Shown piece by piece: positions 24,801-32,765 of a stretch of 64,000 bases of DNA (positions within the stretch are counted from its first letter, which is position 1; the number at the start of each line of letters is the position of its first letter). The notes under the pieces are model-generated. The model made no database searches. It saw only the letters and a list, made by a program, of their open reading frames with translations, and was not told where the DNA came from. The stretch covers positions 13,114,542 to 13,178,541 of the forward strand of contig OZ026604.1 in assembly GCA_964020085.1 (NCBI GenBank), given 5' to 3'. The translations under genes and the position numbers were made by a program. This DNA is from Micromussa lordhowensis. Its lineage: Eukaryota > Cnidaria > Anthozoa > Scleractinia > Lobophylliidae.

Positions 24801-27800
24801 TTGTTCGCACGCTAAAAAAATAGATTGTTCTGTTTGATTTTTGGCTAGTTCTTGATGGCAATTCAAGAAAGCTTTGATATGCCGAAAGCAAAACTTGCAG
24901 GTATTAAAATGTGGCGAATAGGGAGGCTGGAACAAAACATGTACTCCGCATTCCGCCAACATTTCTCTTAAGACTGGTTCTGTGAAGTGTCCATGATGAC
25001 TGTGTCTCCTCGCTCTAGAATAGCAGAGCCGTCTGCCCTGGTTACATTCAATGCTTCCTCGAAGAAAAACAACAGTTCTAATTCATTTGAAGCACCATCG
25101 ATAACGTTCACATAGTCTATTCCCTGCATCGAGTGTAAAAGGTTGATGGTAAAATTAGCGTTTGATGCATATCTCTGAATTTCATAATGCTGGCTCTCCG
25201 AGTGGTGCATTTCCATAACGACGGTTCATTGTAGTTTTCACGACACTACTTTCGTCAAAGAAATGGATTGTCGTTGGCGGCAAGTCGCTAATCTGATCCA
25301 GGAAAAAGTTAGTGTGTTCTACATTTATTGCATTTTTTGCTTCTAATGGTACCTGTTGAATCTTCTTCTTTGTCATGACAAGGTCTTCCCTAGCCTGCAA
25401 ACAGGCTCTCCGCATGGGTTAATCCGAGATTTGCCTTCGAATAGTTAGGGGGCGCGCGCGAGAGAGAGCCTGCAATGATCCTTGTATGATTTGAGTTCTG
25501 CCTCCTTTTCCGCTTGACTGATCTTTCACCTCGACTCAACGAAAATAGCCACGGTCGCTTATAGCAACCGAAAACCACGAACAACATAAGCCGACATTTC
25601 GGTCAAAAAATCCGAGAATTATTGCCTGAAAGCTAAACCTTGAATGGGAACACTTTTTTCCGAACTTTCTTTATGTGATTTAGACGAAAACATGACCTCG
25701 GCGGGCAAGAAACGAGAACGAAAGAAAAACAGAGCAGACTGCATAATTGACTTGAGATCATAATTATTCTTCGCGAGTTGTTCAGCACGAAAACTGAAAT
25801 AAAGCTTGCTTCTGGATAATTGCAGCCTTGAAAACCAGCAAATGGTCCCAAATTACTCTCTGTATCCTTACAAATGTCCTTACTTCCATCTCCGAAAAAT
25901 TTTGCCCCAATCATGAGCAAATAAAAACTGCTCTGTGACCCGTCGGCAACCGAGGGCGGTTTTCGAACATGTCTGAGCTTTCTTATTTGACATGTGTCAG
26001 TTGAATTGGCCAATCAGCAATTTACGTTCAGAATCTGAACGTAAACACCCAAATCGTACAAGGACCATTGCAGGCTCTCCCTGTCTCGTTCCACCTACAC
26101 CCCGACTAGCTTTTGGCCGCCCGCCACTCGAAAGCAAATCTCGGAATAACCCATAAAGAGAGAGCCTGCTTGCAGGCTAGGTCTTCCCTTATACATTTTG
26201 AAATCGCTGACTTTGATGGTAGGTCAACCGGATGAACAATCCCATCTAACAAAAGTCTTTGCAGCAGCTCTGAACTTGTAATGCTGGGTTTGCAGAGTTT
26301 TTCATTTTCTACATATTGCACTACATCTCCCTCCCTCTCATCTTTGATTTCTTGAGTTTCATTGGCCCGTTTACAAAAAAAGAAGCCATCCTTTGTTCTC
26401 AATTAAAGCTTTGATTGGTTAACTTTGTTCGGAGTGGCCCGGTTCAAGTGGTCGCACAATAAATTTATAAAAAGGGATTTTATGATTGAGCTTGTCTCAT
26501 TCAACATTGTATGAAAAGTCAAGGGCAAGCATACACATCGATGATCATTTGACATCCTGTAATTACGAATGCATCACAGGGATAAAGTGATTTTAATAAA
26601 TACTTTATACATTCGGAGCTCGAAAACAACTTTAATTCCACCTTGCTCTTGGGACAAGTAGCTCTCAAATTTTGCTTGCCCTGAGCAAGTCCTGTTTGCT
26701 CTTTTAATGCTTTAATCGCTCAGCAAACAACTTGCCTTCAGGATCACTTGCCAATTGGGCAAGTCAGAATGAAAAGCTACTTGCCCAGAAAGAATTCAAA
26801 TCTACTTGTCCCAGATGACCAGACAGCACTTTATTGCTAGCCCTGTACATTTGAAACTGTAGTACAACAACTTCTTTTTACAATAACAGCATAAAATATT
26901 TTATTTTTATTAATAAAATAAAATTTCAATCAGCGGGGGGTTACATCAAGGGCCAAGCACCAGGCAAATTGACCAGCTGTGAGGATGATTTTGCCTGACT
27001 GGTTTGACCATCTAGAGGAAAGGTTTTCTACAAAGAAGTTCAGTTCCAAGAGTTTGCAGGCTACCTGTGGAAGCCAGTTGCCCTATTGCTGAGAACGTAA
27101 ATGGAATCCTGGAATCCATTATAAAAAGAACTTCTAATAACTGAATAATTATATTTAAGGGTGATTTCCAGTCCGTACTGCACAGTCACAGCACTCCAAT
27201 GTTTATAAACATTATAAGTTCCCACTCGATTGGAATGTGAATCGATGTCATTTGTTACCAATCACATACATGTACCTTTTCTTTGAGACCTTTCAAATTC
27301 TTTCCACAGCAGCTTCATTGCTTTTTACAGCTGCAAGGTTTTCTCATCAAGTGATATGAGAAAGAATGAAGTATTTAGCTCTAACCACTTGGCATCCATA
27401 GTGGCGGTTGTTTTGAAACTTTGAATGAACTTTATGTAAGTACTTTGTTTACATTTTGTGATGTCTTACATGAAGCAAAACAAAAAATGCAAACGGACTC
27501 TCGAAAGTGTGCAATACGGACAGGAAATCATCTTTAATATATTATTGTGTTTTTAAAGAGATAAAGAAACCTTAACATACCATTCCAAATGAATAAAGTA
27601 TTCCCACAGTTCCTCCACTCCTCTGGCCGAGAACATGAGCTAACAAGAAATACACACCACCGCTCTCCACGTGGCATCTTTCACAAACACCAATAGCAGA
27701 CAACGCAGGTGCCAGGGCAACCAACAGAGTTAACACAATAATCAAGAGTGACAATCCAATACCAGCATTACCCTGCAGTCAATAAACAGTCCGTTAACAC

Positions 27801-30656
27801 AACATCAACTTCCCTGTAAAGTGACTGACTTTACAATATAAAATACAGTAATATCAATGTTACACGATACATGGACACATACCACCATCCATCCTGTTCT
27901 GAGAAATATGACAACGCCAAAAATGTTCAGCATACACGATGTAAAAACACCTGTGGATAAGATGAGCAAATGTTAAAAGTTTTATTCAACATTTATAATC
28001 AAAATAGCTCGAGCAAAAAAATTTTGGTAAATACAGTGTGGAAGGGCTCAAAAAGGAGTTGTCCAGTCTTCCAGGAAAAGTAGATTTTCCTGCTGGGCAA
28101 GCTACTTTTATTTTTAAACAAGTCATCTGTCAACTACATGTAAAATAAGCAAAGTTAGCAAAACTTGAGAGCTGCCTGTCTGAAGTGCAAGAGTAAGCTG
28201 TTTTTTTAGCCCTGTGTACATGTATGTACATAATTATGTGTACACACAAGGCTCAATGAATGTCTTTCAGCAGATAGTGTTAAATTGCTGGACTGGAAGG
28301 CATTTTGTCTTGGGGGACAGACAGTGGTGGTGAAGTGGGTATTTATGAAATTTAATTTTGTTTGCTTGTGATTTAGTACTAACATATAGTTTACATGTAC
28401 ATGCATAGAATAACCTCCTGTAAACCCTCCCGAAGTATCATTCTCTTACAAGTGACCAGTCCATAGGACTGAATGTCGTCCATAGGACTGAATGTCTTAA
28501 TTTTGAGCCAATTACAAGTCAAGTTCAACCAACAACCAACTGAATGTATAGTACCAGTAGTCTAAATGGGAAGAAAAAGTTCTAATGAGAGAACAAAATC
28601 ATGATATCTGAATTCACTTGTAGGTACATGGTGAATGGTATGCATTGTACCTACATGTAGAGAAATTCTTGGGTCTCTGAAAACTTTCACCTGATCTAAA
28701 AATCTCGCTTGCAAGCCAAAGTCTAAGTTGTCATAAAGTCTATGGTTGTTTAAGTCACAGTCAGATTTTCAGACAAGGGTTTTTGTGTCTCAGTGAGCCT
28801 TGGATTTTACCATTTGTCGCTCTTTCTGGTACCTTGTTGTTGGTGCCCGTCATGATTGAGACTGAGCCACGCAAACTGATCCCTCACAGTAGGTTAGGTT
28901 ACAAGTACTACTGACAAATACGTTTCAAACCCCAGCCCTCAGAGGAAGTAAATAGCAGCTAACATTGCTTACAATGGGTAGTTGCTTACAAGAGGTTTGG
29001 CACTGAGGCAAAATTTTTCTCAGTACAGATCAAAGGTGGTGGTATTAAGAGGTTCCACCAAAGTGCTGTAATCTACATTGTAAATAGGATTATGACAGAC
29101 AATGGCTCACCATCCCATGTCCCAAACAACACTGGTTCTCTGACAAAGAAGTTTGCCTTCCACCATGGCTTTCCAGACACTTGATCTCCCTAAACATTAT
29201 TAGGAATAACAAACAGTTTACAAGGGCCATTCACTTCACTGTTTTATACAACTGCACTCCCCACCCCAATCAGGTGTCTTGTATGCTTTCTCACAATGTA
29301 TTGGATTTACCATGATGTATTGGATGTACCCGGAATTAAAGGAATCTACATAACAAGCACTACAATCCACTTTATGAAATGCCAACTGAATGAATTGATG
29401 TACATAAATGGCTAGTATGCTAAATGTTAATTTTAAAAACGTAAGTTGGAAGTTAAAGAAAATTATAGGTTTACCGAGAGCCGATAGAATACAAGAGAAC
29501 AAAAATTATTTCTCGGTGTATTTGCCTTTGAAATCTCATGCAGTACTATTGACATAATAAGCGTTCTTTTCCGTGTTCAGAGAAACAATACATCGGCACT
29601 CAAGGTAAAAGAAAAGTATAGCGAGATAAGACTCGTTTCATTAAGAGAGGGGATATACAGTTAAAAGGAGAAGTTTTATGCATGATCAACTTCTATCTTC
29701 TAGACCAAAAACTCGCATCAAATATATGCGACATTCTTAATCCTTTCTCGTACATGAACATTGTATGTGAATCATTAAAACAAAACGTGATCTGAATAAC
29801 TGCGGGCACTAATTCAGTCGCCATCAAACTAGTGCTGTTTTCCTTCAGTCTATAAATATCTTATTTTTCACACAAGAATGTTTCGTGGAATAATATTGCT
29901 CGAGGCAAAGAATTATAGTAAGCGAAGTGGCTGATGCACAGAAAGGCCTATTGAATCAAGTCCATCAAATCACAAATCCGCGAGTAGTTTTACTGTTTCT
30001 GATTAACAATTCATCGACAAGAGAAATTCTGTTTATAAGTGAGTTTAATCCTGTTGAAAATCGTGACTGATAAACAAATCAATCAACCTTGAAATCTTTG
30101 AGATTCAAAGTCGAGAAGATTCTTCATTTTGATTAGCATGAAAACCTTCTTTCCTGTAAGCACAAAATCAAATCAATTTTGAAGCGTTCTGATGTGTTGG
30201 AAAGCAGCTGCCATACAATACCACGCAAAATGTTTACGCGCTTAAAATGTAAGGATCAAAACAAAACAAAAAAATTAAAAAAGATTCCCGGTTCTGCGAT
30301 GGCTAGCCGTAAAAAACCATTTAGTTGCCTTGAAAATATGGTTATAAGTCGATTAGTTGGCGAATGTACCTTGGGGAAATTTCAAAATAATGACAATAAC
30401 ATTTCATTTTCGAACACCGGCCGCGAACACGAAAATTGAAATTGACAACCGCTCAATGTTCCCTCGTAATTCCCGCCATTTTTACCTGTTCCTCGTCAAA
30501 AAGATCTTTCACGTTAGGATTTCCAGTCGCTGTGCTTTTAGTAGCTTTGAACTCTGACGACTGATCATGGGGTGATCGTGGTGGCGAAGGCTCTGTTCGA
30601 CCAACAGGATCCAAACCAAACCTACTCCAATTTACATTTTCTTTGTTGTCCGTCAT
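6687..30656 (-). CDS. SLC12A8: SLC12A8-like solute carrier, complete, 12 coding exons, 738 aa
   Basis: Joined minus-strand exons: 30656-30486, 29189-29111, 27950-27883, 27772-27581, 22042-21811, 19103-18902, 18477-18243, 17178-16587, 11072-10957, 9679-9562, 7526-7466, 6837-6687. All junctions are GT-AG, all phases agree, and the total is 2217 nt with stop. The protein is a multi-pass membrane carrier of the cation-chloride-cotransporter (SLC12/AA-permease) family. Diagnostic blocks are [41 protein letters not shown] and [11 protein letters not shown]. Human SLC12A8 is similar in length, with the same order and a tail with GQANPGL- and [12 protein letters not shown] blocks. The substrate of A8 is debated (polyamines/amino acids, or nicotinamide mononucleotide), so transport specificity is not assigned. 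A charged cytoplasmic loop (about residues 450-590) is lineage-variable. Introns are packed with transposons. Confidence 0.93.
7028..7215. repeat. Interspersed repeat family G, copy 1
   Basis: Shared text: CATCTTGAAAAGTTAAGCC, AACCATCCTTGTTCCTT, GTTTTTCTATCTTAGTAAAC. Related copies lie in and near HACD at 32215-32375 and 34310-34440. No ORF. Confidence 0.65.
7466..7526 (-). CDS. SLC12A8: SLC12A8-like exon 11 (residues 669-688)
   Basis: Acceptor TTACAG, donor GTAGGC. This 61-nt exon encodes [19 protein letters not shown], the amphipathic segment after the last helix. Confidence 0.88.
7527..9561 (-). other. SLC12A8-like intron 10, repeat-bearing
   Basis: No gene is seen. It includes a family E copy (about 8085-8440) with an inner hairpin: agaacttcatgctagcccacatat near 8234-8257 faces its complement near 8324-8347. 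A pair of A/T runs flanks 8790. Confidence 0.5.
8085..8440. repeat. Interspersed repeat family E, copy 1
   Basis: Characteristic phrases are GGGACAAGTAGCTCT, TTTGCTTGCC and ACTTGCCCAGAA. Related copies lie at 26625-26850 and, more diverged, 28050-28220. Confidence 0.65.
9562..9679 (-). CDS. SLC12A8: SLC12A8-like exon 10 (residues 630-668)
   Basis: Acceptor TTACAG, donor GTAAGG. It encodes the late membrane pair [20 protein letters not shown] and [19 protein letters not shown]. It is recognisable only by reading the minus strand between stops. Confidence 0.92.
9948..10883. mobile_element. Outer MITE with AAGGCTGGTTTTCAC ends, interrupted
   Basis: The ends read aaggctggttttcaccagc and gctagtgaaaaccagcctt. 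The body contains several internal CTAGTGAAAA motifs. A second element (10238-10773) sits inside, so the original element was about 400 bp. No transposase. Confidence 0.65.
10238..10773. mobile_element. Inner MITE with CAGTAAACACCCGC ends
   Basis: Near-perfect ends cagtaaacacccgcatataa and ttatatgcgggtgtttactg enclose repeated GTTCTTA and CAGCCTG motifs. It is nested in 9948-10883, so it inserted later. Confidence 0.7.
10957..11072 (-). CDS. SLC12A8: SLC12A8-like exon 9 (residues 591-629)
   Basis: Acceptor ATATTCAG, donor GTGAGT. It is too short to appear as a long open frame. It encodes [20 protein letters not shown] and ends [12 protein letters not shown], joining in frame with exons 8 and 10. 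It lies just 147 bp from the giant fold-back element. Confidence 0.85.
11570..12465 (+). repeat. 20-bp periodic array, left arm
   Basis: About 44 units of 20 bp share GGTTTAGC and alternate AATTGGTTTAGCGTTACATC with AAATGGTTTAGCGTATTGTG, giving a 40-bp higher-order unit. Outer units are more diverged than inner ones. Direct copies of accgccaaaaatacaaac at 11233 and 12533 flank the array. Confidence 0.9.
12634..12664 (+). promoter_or_regulatory. CRE (TGACGTCA) and E2F-like (TTTGGCGCGAAA) sites, left arm
   Basis: A full palindromic CRE lies at 12634-12641 and an E2F-consensus-like palindrome at 12653-12664. Three 21-22-bp repeats of AGTGAATTGGATCAGCCCAG type lie just outside. They could form an internal promoter; function is inferred only from motif match. 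Confidence 0.5.
13185..13740. other. Fold-back spacer
   Basis: This 556-bp unique centre separates the arms. Apart from the 12-bp tandem repeat I find no ORF or RNA signature. Confidence 0.6.
13383..13430 (+). repeat. 12-bp tandem repeat in fold-back spacer
   Basis: Four units of c(c/g)(c/t)atgggctac. It produces an artefactual WATL repeat in one frame. Confidence 0.8.
14231..14261 (-). promoter_or_regulatory. E2F-like and CRE sites, right arm (mirror)
   Basis: TTTCGCGCCAAA at 14231-14242 and TGACGTCA at 14254-14261 mirror the left-arm pair, so any promoter activity would point from both sides toward the spacer. Confidence 0.5.
14425..15290 (-). repeat. 20-bp periodic array, right arm
   Basis: It is the mirror image of the left array (GCTAAACCAATTCACAATAC / GCTAAACCATTTGATGTAAC), with slightly different unit number and order. 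Confidence 0.9.
15621..16179. other. Intron sequence, nothing recognised
   Basis: This is SLC12A8-like intron 8 between the fold-back and the SINE units. I see no gene or clear repeat boundary. Confidence 0.4.
16180..16562 (-). repeat. tRNA-derived SINE units, minus strand
   Basis: A tRNA-like head on the minus strand (TAGCTCAGTTGGTAGGGC box A near 16355-16338, GGTTCAAATCC box B near 16313-16303) is followed and preceded by the same tail, with GATCAATCATGTCTT, GTTCAAATATATGAT and TATATTCA. Tail-head-tail order shows tandem rather than single SINE structure. The unit starts 24 bp from the exon 8 donor. Confidence 0.8.
16587..17178 (-). CDS. SLC12A8: SLC12A8-like exon 8 (residues 394-591), helices plus long charged loop
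   Basis: Acceptor CTTTCAG, donor GTAAGA at 16586. The exon starts [20 protein letters not shown], passes NVLAPIV-like [20 protein letters not shown], then runs about 150 residues of low-complexity acidic/basic loop ([26 protein letters not shown]). If the donor is not used, the frame continues seven codons (NSCEIKA) into an adjoining tRNA-SINE tail and stops at 16552, giving a possible truncated isoform. Confidence 0.92.
17805..17960. repeat. Interspersed repeat family F, copy 1
   Basis: Shared phrases GGCAAATTGA, GCTGTGAGGATGATTTTG and CTGGTTTGACCAT recur at 26935-27115. No ORF. Confidence 0.6.
18243..18477 (-). CDS. SLC12A8: SLC12A8-like exon 7 (residues 315-393)
   Basis: Acceptor AAATAG, donor GTAAGC. 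It encodes [36 protein letters not shown] and [20 protein letters not shown], matching the A8 middle helices and the conserved re-entrant/loop region. Confidence 0.95.
18902..19103 (-). CDS. SLC12A8: SLC12A8-like exon 6 (residues 248-315)
   Basis: Acceptor TTTTAG, donor GTTAGT. It holds an extracellular segment followed by [20 protein letters not shown] and [19 protein letters not shown], the most diagnostic SLC12 block in the window. Confidence 0.95.
19406..21542. mobile_element. DNA-transposon remnant with inverted ends and zinc-finger ORF
   Basis: Ends containing CACAGGGAG(T/C)AC and CTTGCTGAGTAGGAAGAGAG are inverted between 19406-19460 and 21490-21542. A second inverted pair lies inside (about 19464-19590 against 20055-20170). 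Runs of TTCAAGGACTTTTCAAGGAC occur near 20200-20260 and 21395-21480. It lies in SLC12A8-like intron 5 and looks like a non-autonomous composite of a hAT-like family. Confidence 0.6.
20427..20720 (-). pseudogene. BED-like zinc-finger N-terminus of a transposase, truncated
   Basis: The ATG at 20720 begins [16 protein letters not shown]. The 97-residue product has a CHWC pair and a distal H-x4-H in [11 protein letters not shown], spaced like BED/hAT-type N-terminal fingers. A serine-rich tail ends at a stop and no catalytic domain follows. Transposon origin is inferred from the finger and the surrounding inverted repeats. Confidence 0.5.
21811..22042 (-). CDS. SLC12A8: SLC12A8-like exon 5 (residues 171-247)
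   Basis: Acceptor TTTCCAG, donor GTGAGT, ends phase 1. It encodes [14 protein letters not shown] and two closely spaced hydrophobic segments ([16 protein letters not shown] and [20 protein letters not shown]). Confidence 0.92.
22984..23772 (+). pseudogene. Zinc-knuckle, coiled-coil accessory ORF of the transposon, one in-frame stop
   Basis: One frame runs from about 22942 to 23772 with a single TGA at 23440, after LCLGVHS. The part before it has a Pro/Ser-rich segment, a coiled-coil-like stretch ([20 protein letters not shown]) and a CCHC-type knuckle [14 protein letters not shown] (C-x2-C-x4-H-x4-C). The part after has Lys/Glu-rich coil and a basic C-terminus ending HTNFLN. A TTG near 23002 is not a convincing start; upstream codons remain open to about 22942, and an earlier frame may have been shifted. 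It converges on the transposase. It could be a DNA- or RNA-binding partner, or captured host sequence. Confidence 0.55.
24747..26402 (-). pseudogene. IS630/Tc1-like DDE transposase, split and mutated
   Basis: An N-terminal helix-turn-helix part ([33 protein letters not shown]) ends at the 787-bp insertion (25392-26178) and resumes with [14 protein letters not shown]. The DDE core follows in three frames: [12 protein letters not shown] carries the first Asp, GDTVIMDTS the second, and [15 protein letters not shown] the final box. At the place where this family normally has Glu, Lys is seen. Frameshifts near 25190 and 24965 add to the damage, so the copy is inactive. Confidence 0.75.
25392..26178. 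mobile_element. Nested 787-bp element with 11-bp target duplication
   Basis: Ends are agcctgcaaacaggctctc and the complement of agcctgcaagcaggctctc. AGGTCTTCCCT flanks both sides (25381-25391, 26179-26189). An inner inverted motif GAGAGCCTGCAATG recurs about 80 bp from each end. A 9-11-bp duplication is typical of Mutator-like elements. No transposase. Confidence 0.8.
26625..26850. repeat. Interspersed repeat family E, copy 2
   Basis: It contains GGGACAAGTAGCTCTC, CTTGCCC, GGGCAAGTCAGAATG and ACTTGCCCAGAAAGAATTC, in the same order as the copy at 8085. Confidence 0.65.
26935..27115. repeat. Interspersed repeat family F, copy 2
   Basis: It aligns by eye with 17805-17960 over AGGCAAATTGA, GCTGTGAGGATGATTTTGCC and AGAAGTTCAGTTCCAA. 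Confidence 0.6.
27581..27772 (-). CDS. SLC12A8: SLC12A8-like exon 4 (residues 107-170)
   Basis: Acceptor CTGCAG, donor GTATGT, phase 0 at both ends. It encodes the second helix ([20 protein letters not shown]), then the [13 protein letters not shown] block and [12 protein letters not shown]. The following intron of about 5.5 kb houses the whole Tc1-like transposon. Confidence 0.92.
27883..27950 (-). CDS. SLC12A8: SLC12A8-like exon 3 (first membrane helix)
   Basis: Acceptor CCACAG, donor GTATGT. It encodes [20 protein letters not shown] and WMV, the family's hallmark first transmembrane segment with its unwound FGVV region. Confidence 0.93.
29111..29189 (-). CDS. SLC12A8: SLC12A8-like exon 2 (residues 58-84)
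   Basis: Acceptor TTTAG, donor GTGAGC, ends in phase 1. It encodes [20 protein letters not shown], the conserved segment just before the first membrane helix. Confidence 0.9.
30486..30656 (-). CDS. SLC12A8: SLC12A8-like exon 1 (residues 1-57)
   Basis: ATG at 30656 opens a hydrophilic N-terminus beginning [10 protein letters not shown] and ending VKDLFDEEQ, then the GTAAAA donor, phase 0. Another in-frame ATG lies 51 nt upstream (30707). I chose the inner one because it is preceded by CGAAG and begins the polar tail, but the choice is open. Confidence 0.8.
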
Positions 30657-31389
30657 CTTCGCGTCTCTCGCGAAAGTCTGGCCTTCCGAAACGCTAATTC
30701 TAAGCAATCTAACAGCCTAAGTTTGCCCATGAAAGGTAAAACCTTACTCACAAGGGCGCAAAGTTCATATTTGCTGTAAGCGCGGTCCATAAAAATTTGT
30801 TCGATTCAATAAGCAACTGTTGGCACACAAACCGAAATACGCATGACATTAGTTTGACTGACAGCTTGCGGTAGTCAATGACAACTTTAGTGAAATGTGG
30901 TTTTCGGTGAACGTTTTTCTGCACAAATAAGCGTGAGTCAAATTTAATAAAACAGGGCATCCAAAAAATTGCCGATGCGAACTGCTTCGTGAATTTTCCT
31001 GCAACTTGAGGCTAAAACCACAAAGGGCTTTACCTCAATCATTTATTGTAAACCACTAAATTTTGATATATCAAGCCTCGGTGATGCCTTACTGAACAAA
31101 GATTAAATAAAACATCAAAGAAATACCATTCGAACTGGGTTTATTCTGTCAAAACTATTATTTAATTGCAATACAATATTACTGTAAAAGAAAGCGTTAA
31201 AAGTATTAACACAATATTGATAAAAATGTATTAAAATTCAATTCCACCTCAAAGAGGCTGGACATTCTGAGCCGAGTGGAAACCTGCAGCCATTTGTTGC
31301 CGGAGATCAGTACATGTAAACTACGGAAGGACGAAAACTGCTGGAATGAAACATCATACTGTACTTGGTCAGATCCCGTCGGTTTGGAT

Positions 31390-31690
31390 TTTATACAGTC
31401 GAACTTCCCGTAAGCGACCACCCAATATGTCAAGCCCTGGTGGTCGCTTACGGGAGGTGGTCGCTTGCGAGAGCTTTGACCATATTGGACAAACTTTGTC
31501 TCATTGGCATATGGTAACTGCAGAGACCTTCTCCATCTTCGTGTGAAAAAGTCAATTTCGAGAAAAAAAATCCGGTACTTCCCAATTAGAAATTTTCGTC
31601 TGTTGTGGTACCCAGGAATGCGATAATGTTACACTCTATTATCCAATTTCTGCCATATTATCTGTCAAATGGTCGCTTACGCGAGGTTAA
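31390..31690. repeat. MITE-like repeat with CCCGTAAGCGACCAC ends
   Basis: cccgtaagcgaccacc at 31409 faces ggtggtcgcttacggg about 25 bp on, and ggtcgcttacgcgag recurs near 31671. It lies between the SLC12A8-like start and the HACD 3' end. Confidence 0.6.
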
Positions 31691-31767
31691 AAACTCAACA
31701 AAAAGTTGCAAATTCACAATCAAAATTCGCGCTAATCCTAGGTTAGCTTAACCGGGCTTTGAAAAAC

Positions 31768-32032
31768 CCGGCCCTGTTGCACTAAGCACAGTCTAACCAA
31801 TGACTTTGGGAACTTGTTTCCCAAGTTCGTTGCAAAAACATTGCCTGGTGAATTACAACCCTTGAGATAAACATGATTTCTCGAACGTTTTCGTTCTAGT
31901 ATTAAAATGCTTGAGAAAAAACTTGGTTCAGTCTACTTTGCGCAACACTTGCTGCATGCGGTGTCAGTCACATCAGGTAATTTTCTGTGCACTTTTCTCG
32001 GCTACCTAAAACTGCCTCATGCAACAGGGCTT
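31768..32032. repeat. Element with GGCCCTGTTGCA ends
   Basis: ggccctgttgcac near 31770 is mirrored by atgcaacagggct near 32018-32030. No ORF. Confidence 0.5.
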
Positions 32033-32214
32033 CAAGTTTTGAAGTACGAATTACTTGCCTCCAGACTTTCATTGTGTAGATAGTCGCTTATAAATTTGTA
32101 CTCAAAGGCACGAAAGTTGAAAAAAAAAATGAATTCCAAAATTTGCACTCACACTCAGCATTCAACAGCACTTGAAATCTACTTGAGTTTAAGTGTACTA
32201 AAAAGATCTATACG

Positions 32215-32375
32215 TGACGGTTTATAATCCGTGTTAATCTTCTCCATCCTTAACCATCCTTGTTCCTTGATGCTTTATTATTTTCCCTCTGCTGTTTTTC
32301 TATCTTAGTAAACTACTATTTTCAGGGTTCCTTTAATTTAAAGGCAACCTTGCACCTGGCCAAAGTAACTTAAAA
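32215..32375. repeat. Interspersed repeat family G, copy 2
   Basis: It carries TCCTTAACCATCCTTGTTCC and GTTTTTCTATCTTAGTAAAC, as at 7028. Confidence 0.65.
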
Positions 32376-32536
32376 TACTGTAAAACTTGCGTTTGGTTGT
32401 TAAATGCCTCCACTTTGGATTTCGTCTGACCTGACCTTCAGTTAGCAAGCTTGCATTTGCTTCAAGCCCCAGTTCCTTTTTTCATTGTTTCAAACAATAC
32501 ATAGCAAGTCATCTTTACTGAAAAAATTAGCTGTTA

Positions 32537-32542
32537 TTTATT
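32537..32542 (-). promoter_or_regulatory. Candidate poly(A) signal of HACD
   Basis: AATAAA on the minus strand, about 150 nt past the stop codon at 32692, in an A/T-rich context. Confidence 0.4.
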
Positions 32543-32691
32543 ATTTTTTATTATTTTCTCAATAATTTTTTAGCTTCATCGTAAAACTGTCTTATCACAA
32601 ACACACGTCTAAAACACAACTGAGTAGTTTTGCTGTCATAGTTTCTCGTTCGCCCGGTGACTATGGTGTTTTACCAGCCAACAGCTCGTCT

Positions 32692-32765
32692 TCATTCAGG
32701 TTTATCTTTCCGGCCGATCACTTTCTTCCTTTGACGAACCATGTGAAAGTAAAGTTGTGGAAAAA
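32692..32765 (-). CDS. HACD: HACD exon 8, C-terminus
   Basis: Acceptor CAATTGCAG. It encodes [20 protein letters not shown] and ends KPE before TGA. Confidence 0.94.

Larger units (their letters stand above)
22429..26459. mobile_element. Tc1/IS630-like DNA transposon, 4031 bp, with long TIRs
   Basis: TIRs of about 120-130 bp begin cagtgcgaccacttgatccg on the left and, on the complementary right end, ttgtgcgaccacttgaaccg. Both are bounded by TA (22427-22428 and 26460-26461). It contains a minus-strand IS630/Tc1-type transposase (broken) and a separate plus-strand zinc-knuckle ORF. The length is well above the usual 1.3-2.5 kb of Tc1/mariner elements. It occupies most of intron 4 of the SLC12A8-like gene. 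Confidence 0.82.
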
